A stretch of DNA of 64,000 nt from Voacanga thouarsii (taxonomy: Eukaryota > Streptophyta > Magnoliopsida > Gentianales > Apocynaceae), in NCBI GenBank assembly GCA_026120185.1, contig JANUWF010001101.1, positions 4,154,001 through 4,218,000 of the forward strand, in the 5' to 3' direction. Shown here one piece after another: positions 45,647 through 56,924 of the stretch. Positions within the stretch are counted from its first letter, which is position 1. Every line of letters begins with the position of its first letter. Below the pieces are notes generated by a model. The model was not told the origin of the DNA, ran no database searches, and worked only from the letters and a program-made list of their open reading frames with translations. Made by a program: the position numbers and the translations under genes.

Positions 45647-47120
45647 TGATGCGTATGGATTTGGGTATAAAAATCATATAAAAACTAAGTACATTCCCAA
45701 TCAAGTTTACATTAAAATATTAAACCCAAATTACACATATGAGCAAGCGTACTCATCATTAACATAGCATAGGGTTCAAACGAGTGTCGATCCTCAAGGA
45801 ACAAGTATACAATAATCACTTCTCTTTCATTGTTTAACCGACTCAATAAAGTGAAAATGAAATAAAAAGGAAAATAACAAAATAAAATAAAATATATACA
45901 TGTCAAGGATGAAGAATTATGTAACTCAAGCCATTGTTTAGACAAACATGATTTTAAAGTATCCAATCTTTATCACAACCAAGTATTCTCTTGACATCAT
46001 GAAGGATTAAAGTAGACTCACTTCTTTTCCATTCCATGCAATCACTATCTTCTATACAAATTAGCACCACATATTCTGTCTCAACTAATTCACCCAAAAG
46101 ATGCATTAAACACAATCATTTGATTAAATTTCCATACTTTGGCAAATTTAAAACATGAAATTAACCAATGAATCTATACTCTAGCAGACATCAATTAACT
46201 TTTAATTACCAGTTCTTAGCAATTAACCCCCTTCCCAAGCAAGTTAAGAGACAACAAATATGAAATTAATCAAATTGAAACCTCCATCAACCGCTTTCCC
46301 AAGCAAGTTAATAGAAAGAAACAATCAATCAATCTCGTAATCAACCCAAGTAATTAAATACCAAGAGTAACAATCAATTAATCAAAAGATCAAATAACTC
46401 TAAAAATCATGAATATCTAAAACAATGTCGAATTACAATAAAACAATTAACATATCATTATTCAAGAAAAAGAAAACAAAGTAAAAGAAAGCATTTATCG
46501 ACAAGCTTCCTTCTTCTTCCTTTGAAGACCTTCTTGCACAACCCTCATTGAATTGAAGAATTCCTCCTTTGATTTGAGTGATTTTCTATGATAATCAATG
46601 AATTCTCCCCTTGTCCTTTGTGTTTTCCATCTATTCATAGGCTTGGGAAGTGCCTAAACTTATTGGTGTAATGTTCTTGGCTGAGTAGAAGTTGGAAGAT
46701 ACTAAAACTCCACAAATTATCTAAAACTGCGTAGAAAAATCAAAGCTCCGCCTTTTCCTCAGAGCACAGCCGGCGCCAGTTGTGTTCTGGTTCTTTACTC
46801 GTTTTTCTGAATTTCGCACAATGTAGTCTAGCATGCAGCCGTTGCTGCCTTGGCCACTGGAGCCGGTGTCGGTTCCACTCTGTTCCGCTTTGTTTTGACA
46901 ATTTGTCATCACCTCGAGGTTCGTGTCAATAGTGCAAAGCCGTCACCGGTTCCATTGCCTTAGCCGGCGCCGCCTATTTTGTTCATTATTACAGATTTTT
47001 GGGGTAAAACGAAGCAAAAATGTCACAAATAACTAGGAATATGACTAGTTTATTGAACAAAATGTATCATAAAAGAACCTCAAATAACTAGGAAAAATAT
47101 GACTAATTTAGCCCCTATCA
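45647..47120 (-). repeat. Element A 3' LTR (1474 bp)
   Basis: Pairs with 61740-63276. Begins TGATGCG and ends CCCCTATCA on the + strand. A segment of about 55 bp at 46976-47030 is inverted relative to all other LTR copies (compare 63106-63160). Confidence 0.92.
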
Positions 47121-47161
47121 TATTCCCCCACACTTAGCTCTTTGCTTGTCCCCAAGCAAAG
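47121..47161 (-). other. Element A polypurine tract and hairpin
   Basis: On the - strand the hairpin CTTTGCTTG-GGGA-CAAGCAAAG (47161-47140) is followed by AAGTGTGGGGGAATA (47135-47121) and the 3' LTR. Confidence 0.85.
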
Positions 47162-48969
47162 TATCAAGAACAAGTAGGAAAACACAAGGTTTTATCAAAT
47201 CACTCAATCAATTCCAAAACAATATCTCTAATGCTTTCTTCATTCAAGAATATAAAACACATGATACTATATCTTTTACAACAAATACAAGACTTGTGTA
47301 AGTGATAAATGACTTAGTAGAACCATCTCAATACTTAACAAGATTCTCAAACCTTTAGAAAGAATTTAGTTCAAAAAGAATATGCATTCCATAGGCTTAC
47401 TTTTCATACACTCTCTCCACTAATCCAAGACATATCATGATTCTACTTAGATCAAGTAGGACTTTTAAACTTAAAATGTAAGACTAAAGGCTTGTAATAT
47501 AGCTTATCAAACAAAGAATATAGGAGAATAAAAAATCAAAGAGGCTGAGAGTTCACAAGAAAAGGATAAACAAAATGAATCAATAATTTCCAACTCTTCT
47601 TGCTCTCCTATTCTAGAAATCAATTAACCCATAACCTTATTTAGAAATTACAGCTCAACTCAAGCAAATCCTGCATTTTTTTTTTCTCTTTTTCCATTCT
47701 TCTCACCTTTCCATTTCCTTCATCAATTCTTCTCTATTTTTCACAAGATCACTCGTATTTCTCAACAATGGTGTCAAAGATTTAATATGAACTTAACTTT
47801 TACAACTCAATAACCATTCATCTTGTGATCTTTCTTCTCTCTTTTTCTCTCAATTTTCTTTTCTTTCACTCCTCTTTTGTTTTCAGTGCTGCTGTTCTTT
47901 TCTTTCTTACTTTTCTTCCATTCTTTCTAGTAGCTTTAGTTTTTCTTTTCTTGTTTTCACTCTCTCTTTTCTCTTTCTTTTCTTTTTCTTGCTCAACACA
48001 ACTATTGATACATGACTGAAAGTAATGAGTTATGATCTTTCTCCAAGTATTCTTCCTCAACATTCTCCTACATATACTTTCATCTATCAAGAGTATAAAG
48101 ATTTGAAAAATTATTCAGACTCTCATAAACAAGCAATGGACAAAGTACGATAACGGGTTTTAAAGAAAAAAATCAACAATTTAGACTCAAAATAGGTACT
48201 ATGGATAATATAAAAAATTAGGTAGGCTTGAAAAGCTCAAACTATCCAAAGAAGGCCTATTATCGTCATCCCTAAGTTAAATCATGATTTTCTTTCTTAT
48301 TTCGCCTCGAGAGGTATTCAAGTAAGTTCTAGAATACTTTAAGAATTTTAGTAGAAAAACAGGTTTAAGAACAATGTAAAGCATTTGATCAAGAACTACT
48401 TAGTCCAAGTGAGTGCAAAAAGTCATGCATAAGCCATAAATGATCTAGAACATATGCTCTATAATCCATCATAAAGACATGCATTAAAAATACAGCTCGA
48501 AATCTCAAAGAAAATCGGAAAAATTTTGAAAATTTTTGGTTTTACAAGAAGGATAAAGGATACAAGAATGTTGCATAGAAGAATTTTCAATCGAACCACT
48601 CCCCCACACTCAAACTGGACATTGTCCTCAATGGCCAAAGAAATAGAACAAAGAATAAAAAATGCCATGGGACAAAAAATATAAAGGAGAAGAGATAAGA
48701 AAAGCAAACTTACATTCATTGTGCACTGTGTTGTACAAGAGCTGAATTCTTGAAGAACGAGGCATTGGCAAAGTACCTAAAAAGAAAAATACAAAAGAGC
48801 TCACCAAAGCATAAAAACTAGAAAAGAAAAATAAATAAAAAATAAAAGAAAGAAAATAGAATAGTACAGAAAAAAGAAGAAATCAAAAACTACGAAAAAG
48901 AAAGGAAAAAAAAAACATTAAAAAAGAAAGGAAAAATAATAGTGATCGAGAAAATGTAGGCAATCATCA
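47162..48969 (-). other. Element A 3' non-coding region
   Basis: About 1.8 kb with no ORF worth naming; ORFs on either strand here (for example 47825-48019) are low-complexity pyrimidine or purine runs. It includes the conserved block GGACATTGTCC...GGCCA at 48597-48640 (+ strand sense cactcccccacactc) and purine-rich DNA at 48790-48950. Confidence 0.75.
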
Positions 48970-49656
48970 TCAGTCCTCCTCCTTATCATCATCCTCATCA
49001 TCAATAGCCGGTATGGAGATTCCCGCACCACCTTGTTGCCCAGAAGAATGCTGCCTCCATTCGGCCAATTGCTGCTCCATAGTAGCTTGCCGTCTCACTA
49101 TATCATCCATAGTACCCTGCAAGCGTAGGAGCATCTCCATTTGCTGGTCTAATCGTCTTAGAACGGTAGTCTCAAAGTCAGTTCGTGGTTGGGACTGAGA
49201 ACTGCTAGCTCGTGCACGTGCCGGCGGTGGTGGTAGGTGTTCCTCCTCCATGGTAGGTGGCCTAACCTAACCGGGATGTCTGACCTCGAAGGGAGTTAGC
49301 CACTTCTTCAACTCCTGGCTGTACTTGTACCCGCAACTCATTAGAGTTTGTTCAGTCACCATATCGTGCTCAGTGGTAGCCTCCATCAGTTCTCCCTTAA
49401 GACTAACACCAAAGTCTTTCAGAATTGTCATTATAACCAAGGGGAAAACGAAGGCTTTTGTAGAAAGATGGTGATGAACAACATCCCTAATGGATTGTAT
49501 GATCAAGGGTGCAAGAGGGATAGGCAGTATGTTCATCATCCAATGCAAAATATAAGTGTCAATAAGTCGAGTCTCATTAAAACCACTAGCACGAGGTACA
49601 ATATTAAACCCAAACATATAGACTAGAGCTCTAAAGTTGGTAGCAAGATCGTTGTT
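48970..49656 (-). pseudogene. Element A ORF2, 3' part (after element B)
   Basis: Continuation of ORF2 that begins at 58998. On the - strand it reads FGFNIVPRASGFNETRLIDT, YILHWMMNILPIPLAPLII, LKDFGVSLKGELMEATTEHD, CGYKYSQELKKWLTPFEVRH. After a frame change it gives a proline/alanine-arginine linker (PPPPARARASSSQSQ), a probable coiled-coil segment (LRRLDQQMEMLLRLQGTMDD, RRQATMEQQLAEWRQ) and an acidic tail (DDEDDDKEED) before the stop at 48970. The same organisation is found in element B. Confidence 0.8.
49652..49656. other. Target-site duplication TTGTT of element B (left copy)
   Basis: Repeated exactly at 58465-58469. Both copies are in the ORF2 of element A. Confidence 0.85.
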
Positions 49657-51115
49657 TGATGTGTTCGGACTTGGGTATAAAAATCATACAAAAATTAAGC
49701 ATATTCCTAATCAAGTTTACATTAAAACGTTCAACCCAAATCACACAAATGAGCAAACGTACTTATCATTAACCGAGCATAGGGTTCAAATGAGTGTCGA
49801 TCCTCAAGGAACAAGTAGACATTTAACTGACTCGATAAAGTGAAAAACAAGTAAAAACAAAATAAAAAAAATTAAAATAAAAATATATACATGTCAAGGA
49901 TGTAGGTTTATGTAACTCAAGCCATTGGTTAGACAAACATGATCTTGAAATATCCAACCTTTATCATAACTAATTATTCCCTTGGCATCATGAATGATTA
50001 AAGTAGATTCACTTTGATGGTCAATCCATGAAATCACTATCTTCTAGATAAATTAGAATCACTTGGTCCGTATTAGCCAATTCATCCAAAAGACACATTC
50101 AACACAATCCTTAATTAAATTCCCTTGGTCTCGAAAAATTTAAAGCATGAAATTAATCAATGAACTCTTGGTCTCAAAAGACATCAATTAATCTTCAATT
50201 ACTAGTTCTAAGCAATCAACCCCCTTTGGTCCAGCAAGTCAATGGATAGAACCAACTAACTAATCTCGTAATAAGCACAAGTAATTGAATACCAAGAATA
50301 ATAACCAATTAATCAAAGATCAAACAACTCTAAATATCATGAATATCTAAACAATGTTGAATTACAATAAAATAATTAACATATCATTGTCAAGAAAAAG
50401 AAAACAAAGTAAAAGAAAGCACTCATAGACAAGCCTCTTTCTTCTTCATTTGAAAACCTTTTTGTACAACCCTCCTTGAACTTGAAGAATTCCTCATTTA
50501 ATTGAGTAATTTTCTATGATAGTTAATGAATTCTCCTCTTTTCCCTTGTGTTTTTCATCTATATATAGGCTTAGGAAGTGTCTAAACTCGTAGGTACCAT
50601 GTTCTTGGCCGAGTAGAAGTTGGAAGATACTAAAACTCCTCAGATTAACAAAAACACGTAGAAAAAATCAAAGCACTGCCTTAACTCCAGGGCACAGTTG
50701 GCGCTGCCTTGGCTCTCGGAGCCAGCGCCAGTTGTGTTCTGTTCCTCCATTCGTTCGCCGATTTTTCTTCAAATTTTGCACAATGAGTTCCAGAATGCAG
50801 CCGTCGCCAGTTCCAGCTTCACAGCCGGCGCCGCCTTGGTTCTGTTCTACTCTGTTTCACCAATTTTTCGTCGCTTCGAATTCCGTTTCAACAGTGCACA
50901 GCCGGCACCGGTTCTAGGGTCCTAGCTGGCGCCGCCTCTCCTCTGTTTTGCGACGTTTTTACTTCGTTTTATCCTAAAAATCTGAAATAAAGAACAAAAT
51001 ACCTTTCCAAGGGTAAAATCTCAAATATGAAAGAATATGACTAGTTATTGCACAAAATATATTACAAAAGAACTTCAAATAACTAGGAAAAATATAACTA
51101 ATTTAGCCCCTATCA
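49657..51115 (-). repeat. Element B 3' LTR (1459 bp)
   Basis: Pairs with 56925-58464. It lacks about 70 bp present in its partner at about 57530-57600, between two ccccctttggtc(c/t)agcaagtcaat repeats, consistent with a deletion by slippage, and also about 20 bp near 49820. Confidence 0.92.
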
Positions 51116-51156
51116 TATTCCCCCACACTTAGCTCTTTGCTTGTCCTCAAGCAAAG
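51116..51156 (-). other. Element B polypurine tract and hairpin
   Basis: Hairpin CTTTGCTTG-AGGA-CAAGCAAAG (51156-51135) then AAGTGTGGGGGAATA (51130-51116), then the 3' LTR, on the - strand. Confidence 0.85.
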
Positions 51157-52970
51157 TATCAAGAACAAATAGAAAAACACAAGGTTTAACAAATCACTCA
51201 ATCAATTTCAAAACCGTATCTTCAATGCTTTCTTTATTCAAGAACATAAAACACATGACTACTACATATTTCACAACCAACGCAAGACTTGTGTTAGTGA
51301 TAAATGATTTGCTCGAACCATCACAATACTTCATACTATTCTCAAACCATTAGGAAGAATTTAGTTCAAAAAGAATTTGCATTCCATATGCTTACTTTTC
51401 ATACACTCTCTCCACTAATCCAAGACATATCATGATTCCACTTAGATCAAGTAGGACTTTTAAGCTTGTAATGTAAGGCTAAAGGCTTGTACTATAGCTT
51501 ATCAAATGAAGGATATAGGAGAATCAAAAATCAAAGAAACCAAGAGTTCGCAAGAAAAGGATAAACAAAATGAATCAATAATTTCCACTCTTCTTGCTCT
51601 TATATTCCAAAAATCAATCAAACCATAACCTTTTATAACAATTCTCATGCACTTCAAGCAAATCCTGCATTGTTTCTCTTTTTCTTTCAACTCTTCTTAT
51701 CATCAACTCTCTTTTCACAAGATCACTCAAATTTTTCAGCAATGGTGTCAAATACTTTAATATGAACTTAACTTTTACAGTTCAATCACCATCCATTTTG
51801 TTATCTTTTTTTTTTTCTTCTTCTTCTTCCACCTGTCTTCTTTTTCACTGTTGCTGGTTTTTTTTCCTTTGTTTCCTTTTTCTTTCTTTCAATTCTTTCT
51901 AGCAGCCTTTTGTTTTCTTCTCTTTCTTTTTCAGCTCAATTTTTTCTCGACTTCTTTCTTTCATTCTACTTCCTTTCTTTTCCCAGCTCAACTCATGATT
52001 GATCCATGACTGAAAGTAACAAGTCATGATCTCTATCCCAACATTCTTCCTTAACATTCTCTTACATATACTTTCAACCATCAAGAGCATAAAGATTTGA
52101 AAAACTATTCAAACTTTCATAAACAAGTAATGGACAAATATTGTCATGGGTTTTAATGAAAGAAATCAACAATTTAGGCTCAAAATAGGTACTACGGATA
52201 ATATAACAATAGGTAGGTTTGAAAAGCTCAAACTATCTAAAGAAGACCTATTACTATCATCCCTAAGTTAAATCATGATTGTCTTTCTTATTTCGCCTCG
52301 AGAAGTATTTAAGTAAGTTCTACAATGCTCTATGAATTTTAGTAGAAAAAGAAAGGTTTAAGAACAATGTACATCATTTGATCAAGAACTACCTTGTCCA
52401 AATGAGTGTAAAAAGTTATGCATAAGCCATAAATAATCTAGAACATATGCTCTATACTCCATCCTAAAGGCATGCATTAAAAATATAGCTTGAAATCTCC
52501 AGAAAATCATAAAAATTTGAAAAATTTTCGTAGAAAAATTTCAACAATTTGCTCCCAAGAAGGTTAATATATATGTATAGAAGACTTATCAATCAAATCA
52601 CTCCCCCACACTTAAATTGGACATTGTCTTCAATGGCCGAATAAATATAACACAAGGAATAAAAAATGCCACGGGACTAAAAATATAAAGGAGAAGAGAT
52701 AAAAAAAAACAAACTTCCTTTCATTTGGCATTCTGTCATACAAGAGCTGAATGCTTGAAGAGTGAGGCATCATCAAAGTACCTAAAAAGAAAAATATAAA
52801 AGAAAATACCAAAGCATAAAAAATAGAAAAGAAAATAAAGCAAAAACAAAGAAAGAAAGAGCAAAAAAAAAAAAATATACAAACAAAGGAAATCCAAACT
52901 AACTAAAACAAAAACATGAAAAGAGAAAGAAACAAAACAAGAGTGATCGAGCAGATATAGACAAGCATCA
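51157..52970 (-). other. Element B 3' non-coding region
   Basis: Parallel to 47162-48969 of element A, with no coding evidence. The conserved block lies at 52600-52639. Low-complexity T/C-rich (51805-52000) and A-rich (52790-52940) runs create spurious ORFs. Confidence 0.75.
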
Positions 52971-54185
52971 TCAGTCCTCCGCATCACCATCATCCTCATC
53001 CTCCTCATCATCATCTAGTGTAGAGGTGCCCACACCACCATGTGGCCCAGAAGAATGCTGCCTCAACTCGGTCAACTGCTGCTCCATGGTAGCTTACCAT
53101 CTTACTATATCTTCCATAGTACCCTGCAAGCGTAGGAGCACCTCCATTTACTGGTCGAGATGCCCCAGCACGGTGGCCTCAAAGTCAGTTAGGAGTGGGA
53201 CTAAGAACTATTAGCTCTAGCACGTGCTGGTGGTGGTGGCTGCTCCTCCTCCATTGAAGGTGGCGTTACCTGACTGGGATGTCGGACCTCGAAGAGAGTG
53301 AGCCACTTCTTCAACTCCTGGCTGTATTTGTACCCGCAACTCATAAGAGTTTGCTCAGTGACCATATCGTACTCAGTGGTAGCCTCCATGAGTTCTCCCT
53401 CAAGACTCACCCCAAAGTCCTTTAGAATCTTCATTATAACCAAGGGAAAAACAAAGGCTTTTGTGAAAAAATGGTGATGAACAACCTCCCTAATAGATTG
53501 GATGATCAAAGGGGCAAGAGGGATAGGTAATGTGTTCATCATCCGATGCAAAATATAAGTGTCAATAAGTCTAGTTTCATTGAAACCACTAGCACGGGGG
53601 ACAATATTAAACCCAAACATGTAAACTAGAGTGCGAAAGTTGGCTGCCAATCATTGTTGGAATAGAAGCTATTAGCTTAGAAGGCATTATGCTGATATAA
53701 GCCTAGGGTCGCTCTCGTCCCTCAACATCCCAATTTAGGTCCGAAAGAATCTTTTGATTATTCACATCAATCCATTGCTACGTATCGTCGTAAAAAACCT
53801 AGAGGAGGTTAGCTAATTGGTTTTGAGTAATGACAATAGGAACTCCTTTCACTCTTGTTTCAATATATGAGAGACGTTTATTGCCCTTGTCAGACATATT
53901 AGCATAAAATTCTTTAATAAGCATGGGACAATATTTCCCTTTTAGTTGTACTATCGACCCCCATCCTAGCCGTCTAAACATCATTCCTAATTTGAGTGCA
54001 CGGTCTAAGGTGGGTGTGAAAGTATGCTCAGCAATAATCTTATTAGAAGCTCTCCTACTATACCATTTCTCACAAGAGGCATCAATGAACTCAGTAGGTC
54101 AAAGAGACAAGGAATCAACAAATGAGGGGACTGAAGATGAGGAAGTTCTCGCCCTTTTAGAAGACTGACTCCTTGCTTTAGACAT
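52971..54185 (-). pseudogene. Element B ORF2 (putative plant transposon protein-like)
   Basis: ATG at 54185, stop at 52971, about 404 codons if intact. Order: basic Ser/Thr-rich N-terminus (SKARSQSSKRARTSSSS), FIDASCEKWYSRRASNKIIA, TLDRALKLGMMFRRLGWGS, CPMLIKEFYANMSDKGNKRL, VKGVPIVITQNQLANLL, then the FGFNIVPRASGFNETRLIDT domain, LKDFGVSLEGELMEATTEYD, a Pro/Ala linker, a coiled-coil-like segment and an acidic tail. The middle (KEFYANM...VKGVPIVIT) resembles the Pfam family named putative plant transposon protein (PF20167 as I recall); this needs a profile search. A TGA sits in the SLSL-PTEF segment, and a frameshift region lies at about 53640-53810. Function unknown; it is not a recognised pol enzyme. 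Confidence 0.72.
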
Positions 54186-55262
54186 GGTCAAGTCAGGAAT
54201 GGGTGTAATAAGAAAAGAGAACAAGTAAGCTCCAAGACTAAATATAGTATAGTTACCTCTGCACAGATATTCCTCAAATCACACATAACCCTCAACCAAG
54301 CTCACAGTTCACAAAACCCAAACTCCTTCAATATATATCAACTCCAACAACCAATTTAATCAATCACCTTCAATCAATTCAACACAACCTGCACAATGCA
54401 TGTAAAGTTCACTGTAAAGCATAACTGTGCTGATATCCTCAAAGCAGGCTAGTAAACATGAACATGTGAATAAAAGCAGTATTGTGTGATCAACAATGTA
54501 TGTTCCATATATTCAAGTATCACCAATAGCCATAATTCTAGCTTGAGCTATATGAATTCTCGAATGATCATAAGCATAAATCAAGTAATGAATGCTCAAT
54601 AACTCCTAATGTAATCCAATGCATGAAGCTCAAGGAGGAATGCACAATTCAATCATAGCATATATAATTCTTAATTTTCAGCCAAACTGTCCCTGAATTA
54701 ATTAAAAAAAATCATATCCATCAATTTAACCATAGGAAGGGAATAAAAATCATACATTTATGCTCTTATATGCATGGGCAAGCAAAAGATACAAGCTTTT
54801 TATGAAAATATACTCTCTTTACTTATGGATTGAATGTGATTTTGTTGTGAAAAATCGAAGCTTTTGATGGTTTTGATCCGTAGGATCAACAAAGAAGACG
54901 TCAATAGATGTTGTGAAGGTGTTTAAAAGTTGAAAAATCAAATTTTGGGAGATGAGGGATGTGAAGCCGGCATGGGCTTGAGAGGATTTGCGAGAGAGAA
55001 TGGAGATTTTGAAGAAAAAGTGGCAAAAATGGCCCTTTAATTATGCTCCACCCGACAGGAACTGGTCTCGGCCCCGGCTCTTGGAGTCAGCGCCGGCTTG
55101 GTTCTGTCCGGTCTCCTAATTTTTTTTTTAAAAAATAAGAATGCAGAAAACACATGAATGCTGAATAATGCACTGGAATAAGAATAATTAATCCAAAATA
55201 ACATAAATAGAAAATTGTCCTTATCACAAAAAACGGAAAGTAAAGAAAAGAGTAAAACTGCT
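54186..55262 (-). other. Spacer/leader between gag and ORF2 of element B
   Basis: About 1.1 kb without a coding signature. On the - strand, a GC-rich patch (about 55045-55110, gccggcgctgactcc...gccggggccg) is followed by T/C-rich DNA and then AT-rich DNA running to the ORF2 ATG. This could be a separate leader or promoter for ORF2. Element A has the same spacer (58999-60085) with its GC patch at 59880-59940. Confidence 0.55.
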
Positions 55263-56639
55263 TCAAGATTTTCTACGACTGTGATCCCGTGGATTTTCCT
55301 CAGTATTCCCTGGTAGTGTCCCCGCTTGACGATTCCCCAAGAGTTTGGCTAATTGACTAATTTAGTTCTCCAAATTGCGCATGGAAGCCTTTAGGTTTCT
55401 TGTTGTCGCATCGACTCCTTGGAACTTAGTCTCTGTGGTACTTACCAATTGGTCAATCAACTCTTCCAATGGTTGCTTTGGAGGTGCTGCCGTGTTGTTC
55501 ATGGGATTTTGGTTTCTTTGATTACCGCCAAAATTGAAAGAACTTTGCCTAAGTTGATTCTTATTGCTCCAAAAGAAATTAGGGTGATTTCTCCAGCCAG
55601 GATTATAGATAGAATTATATGGACTATTACCTGGCCAGACATTACCTGCGAAGGCCGCTTATTTTGAAGTTTCTTGGAGTGACCCCATCTTTTGGCATTC
55701 ATGATTGGAGTGTCTCACTCCGCAGAAATCGCAGTTGACGTTTAAAACTTGGCCTTGAGACATCACCAACTGTTCCATCATTTGAGTTAAGGCGTCTACC
55801 TTAGCCTCTAATGCTGCCACGGCATCCACTTTGTGCACTCCTTGCACATGAGCCTTTGACCTTACATTTTCCCAAGAATAATTATTAGAAGCCAAATTTT
55901 CAATAAGCTCGAATATCTGTTCCGGGGTCTTATGGTTGATGGAACCATCTGCGGAAGAGTCCATCACTTACCGTGTTGCGAATGTGAGGCCATTCAAGAA
56001 GATAAGCATTTGCATTCCCAGCTCGAATCCGTAGTGTGGGAATTTTCTCAACATCTCCTTAAATCTCTCTCAACTTTTATATAAGGGCTCAGAATCTAAT
56101 TGTTGGAAAGCGAAGATTTCATTCCTAAGTTTGGCTGTCCTAGCTGGAGGGAAATATTTGGCCAAAAATTTTTCGGCTAGGGCATTCCAAGTTGTGATGG
56201 AACCTGTAGGTAAAGATTTTAACCACGATTTAGCTCTATCTCTCAAGGAAAAAGGAAAAAGTCTTAATTTAATAGCATATTCAGAAACACCATTCATCTT
56301 GAAAGTATCACAAATCTTAAGAAAATTAGCTAAGTGAGCATTGGGATCCTCTTCAGGTAGTCCGTCAAATTGAACCATATTTTGCACCATCTGGATAATG
56401 TTAGGCTTTATTTCAAAATTGTTTGCATCTATCCTAGGTCTAGTAATACTCGAGCCTATGCCCGAGATTGCGGGTTTCACAAAGTCACCCATTACCCTCC
56501 TGTCATTCCCAACATTGTTTTGTTGAGCACCATCCATCTCGACGATAAGGTTTCTTTGAATTGTCTAGCAGATTTTTGATAATGTCCTCTCGATTTTAGG
56601 GTCAAAATCGACTATCTCGCCTTCGGATTTTCGGGTCAT
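55263..56639 (-). pseudogene. Element B gag
   Basis: ATG at 56639 (TRKSEGEIVDFDPKIERTLS), a stop soon after, then GSSITRPRIDANNFEIKPNI, FDGLPEEDPNAHLANFLKIC, LRLFPFSLRDRAKSWLKSLP, ITTWNALAEKFLAKYFPPAR: the Athila Retrotrans_gag domain. The CX2CX3HX4C knuckle reads CDFCGVRHSNHEC at about 55700-55740, followed by FNFGGNQRNQNPMNN and LENxISQLAKLLGNRQAG, ending NTEENPRDHSRRKS-stop. The autonomous Athila reading would continue into protease (VNPR...KAITLRSG); here it stops, so pol is missing at the gag end. Stops also occur where Trp (KSWERF) and Gln (NQIS) are expected. Confidence 0.85.
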
Positions 56640-56899
56640 GTACCAAGGGTGACACCTAAGAAATCAAGAAGCAAGTTAGATAAAAGAATTAATGATGAAA
56701 TACAAAATTACAAGGTTACAAAGTTAGTAAGTCAAACATAGTCCACATTAGTTGGTTAAGTTAGGTTACAAGGTTGGACAAGAATACATGAATTACAAAA
56801 GATAGCACATTGTTGCGAACCATTATACATATCTCACATATCTACATATTTACATATTTACATGGTTAAATCAACAAAATCCAAGATTTCATGCTATTG

Positions 56900-56918
56900 T
56901 TCCCCGGCAACGGCGCAA
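56900..56918 (-). other. Element B primer-binding site (tRNA-Asp type)
   Basis: On the - strand TTGCGCCGTTGCCGGGGAA, one base from TGGCGCCGTTGCCGGGGA. It lies 6-7 bases inside the 5' LTR. Confidence 0.8.
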
Positions 56919-56924
56919 AAAACT

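Noticed and set aside
47825..48019. Hydrophobic ORFs rich in Phe/Leu/Ser (also about 52630-53014) taken as membrane proteins
   Set aside because: They are translations of T/C-rich or A/G-rich low-complexity stretches in the 3' non-coding regions of elements A and B.
55419..55667. + strand ORFs opposite gag (also 56131-56337, 60923-61159, 61192-61474, 49348-49626)
   Set aside because: They mirror the real - strand gag or ORF2 and recur only because A and B are homologous.
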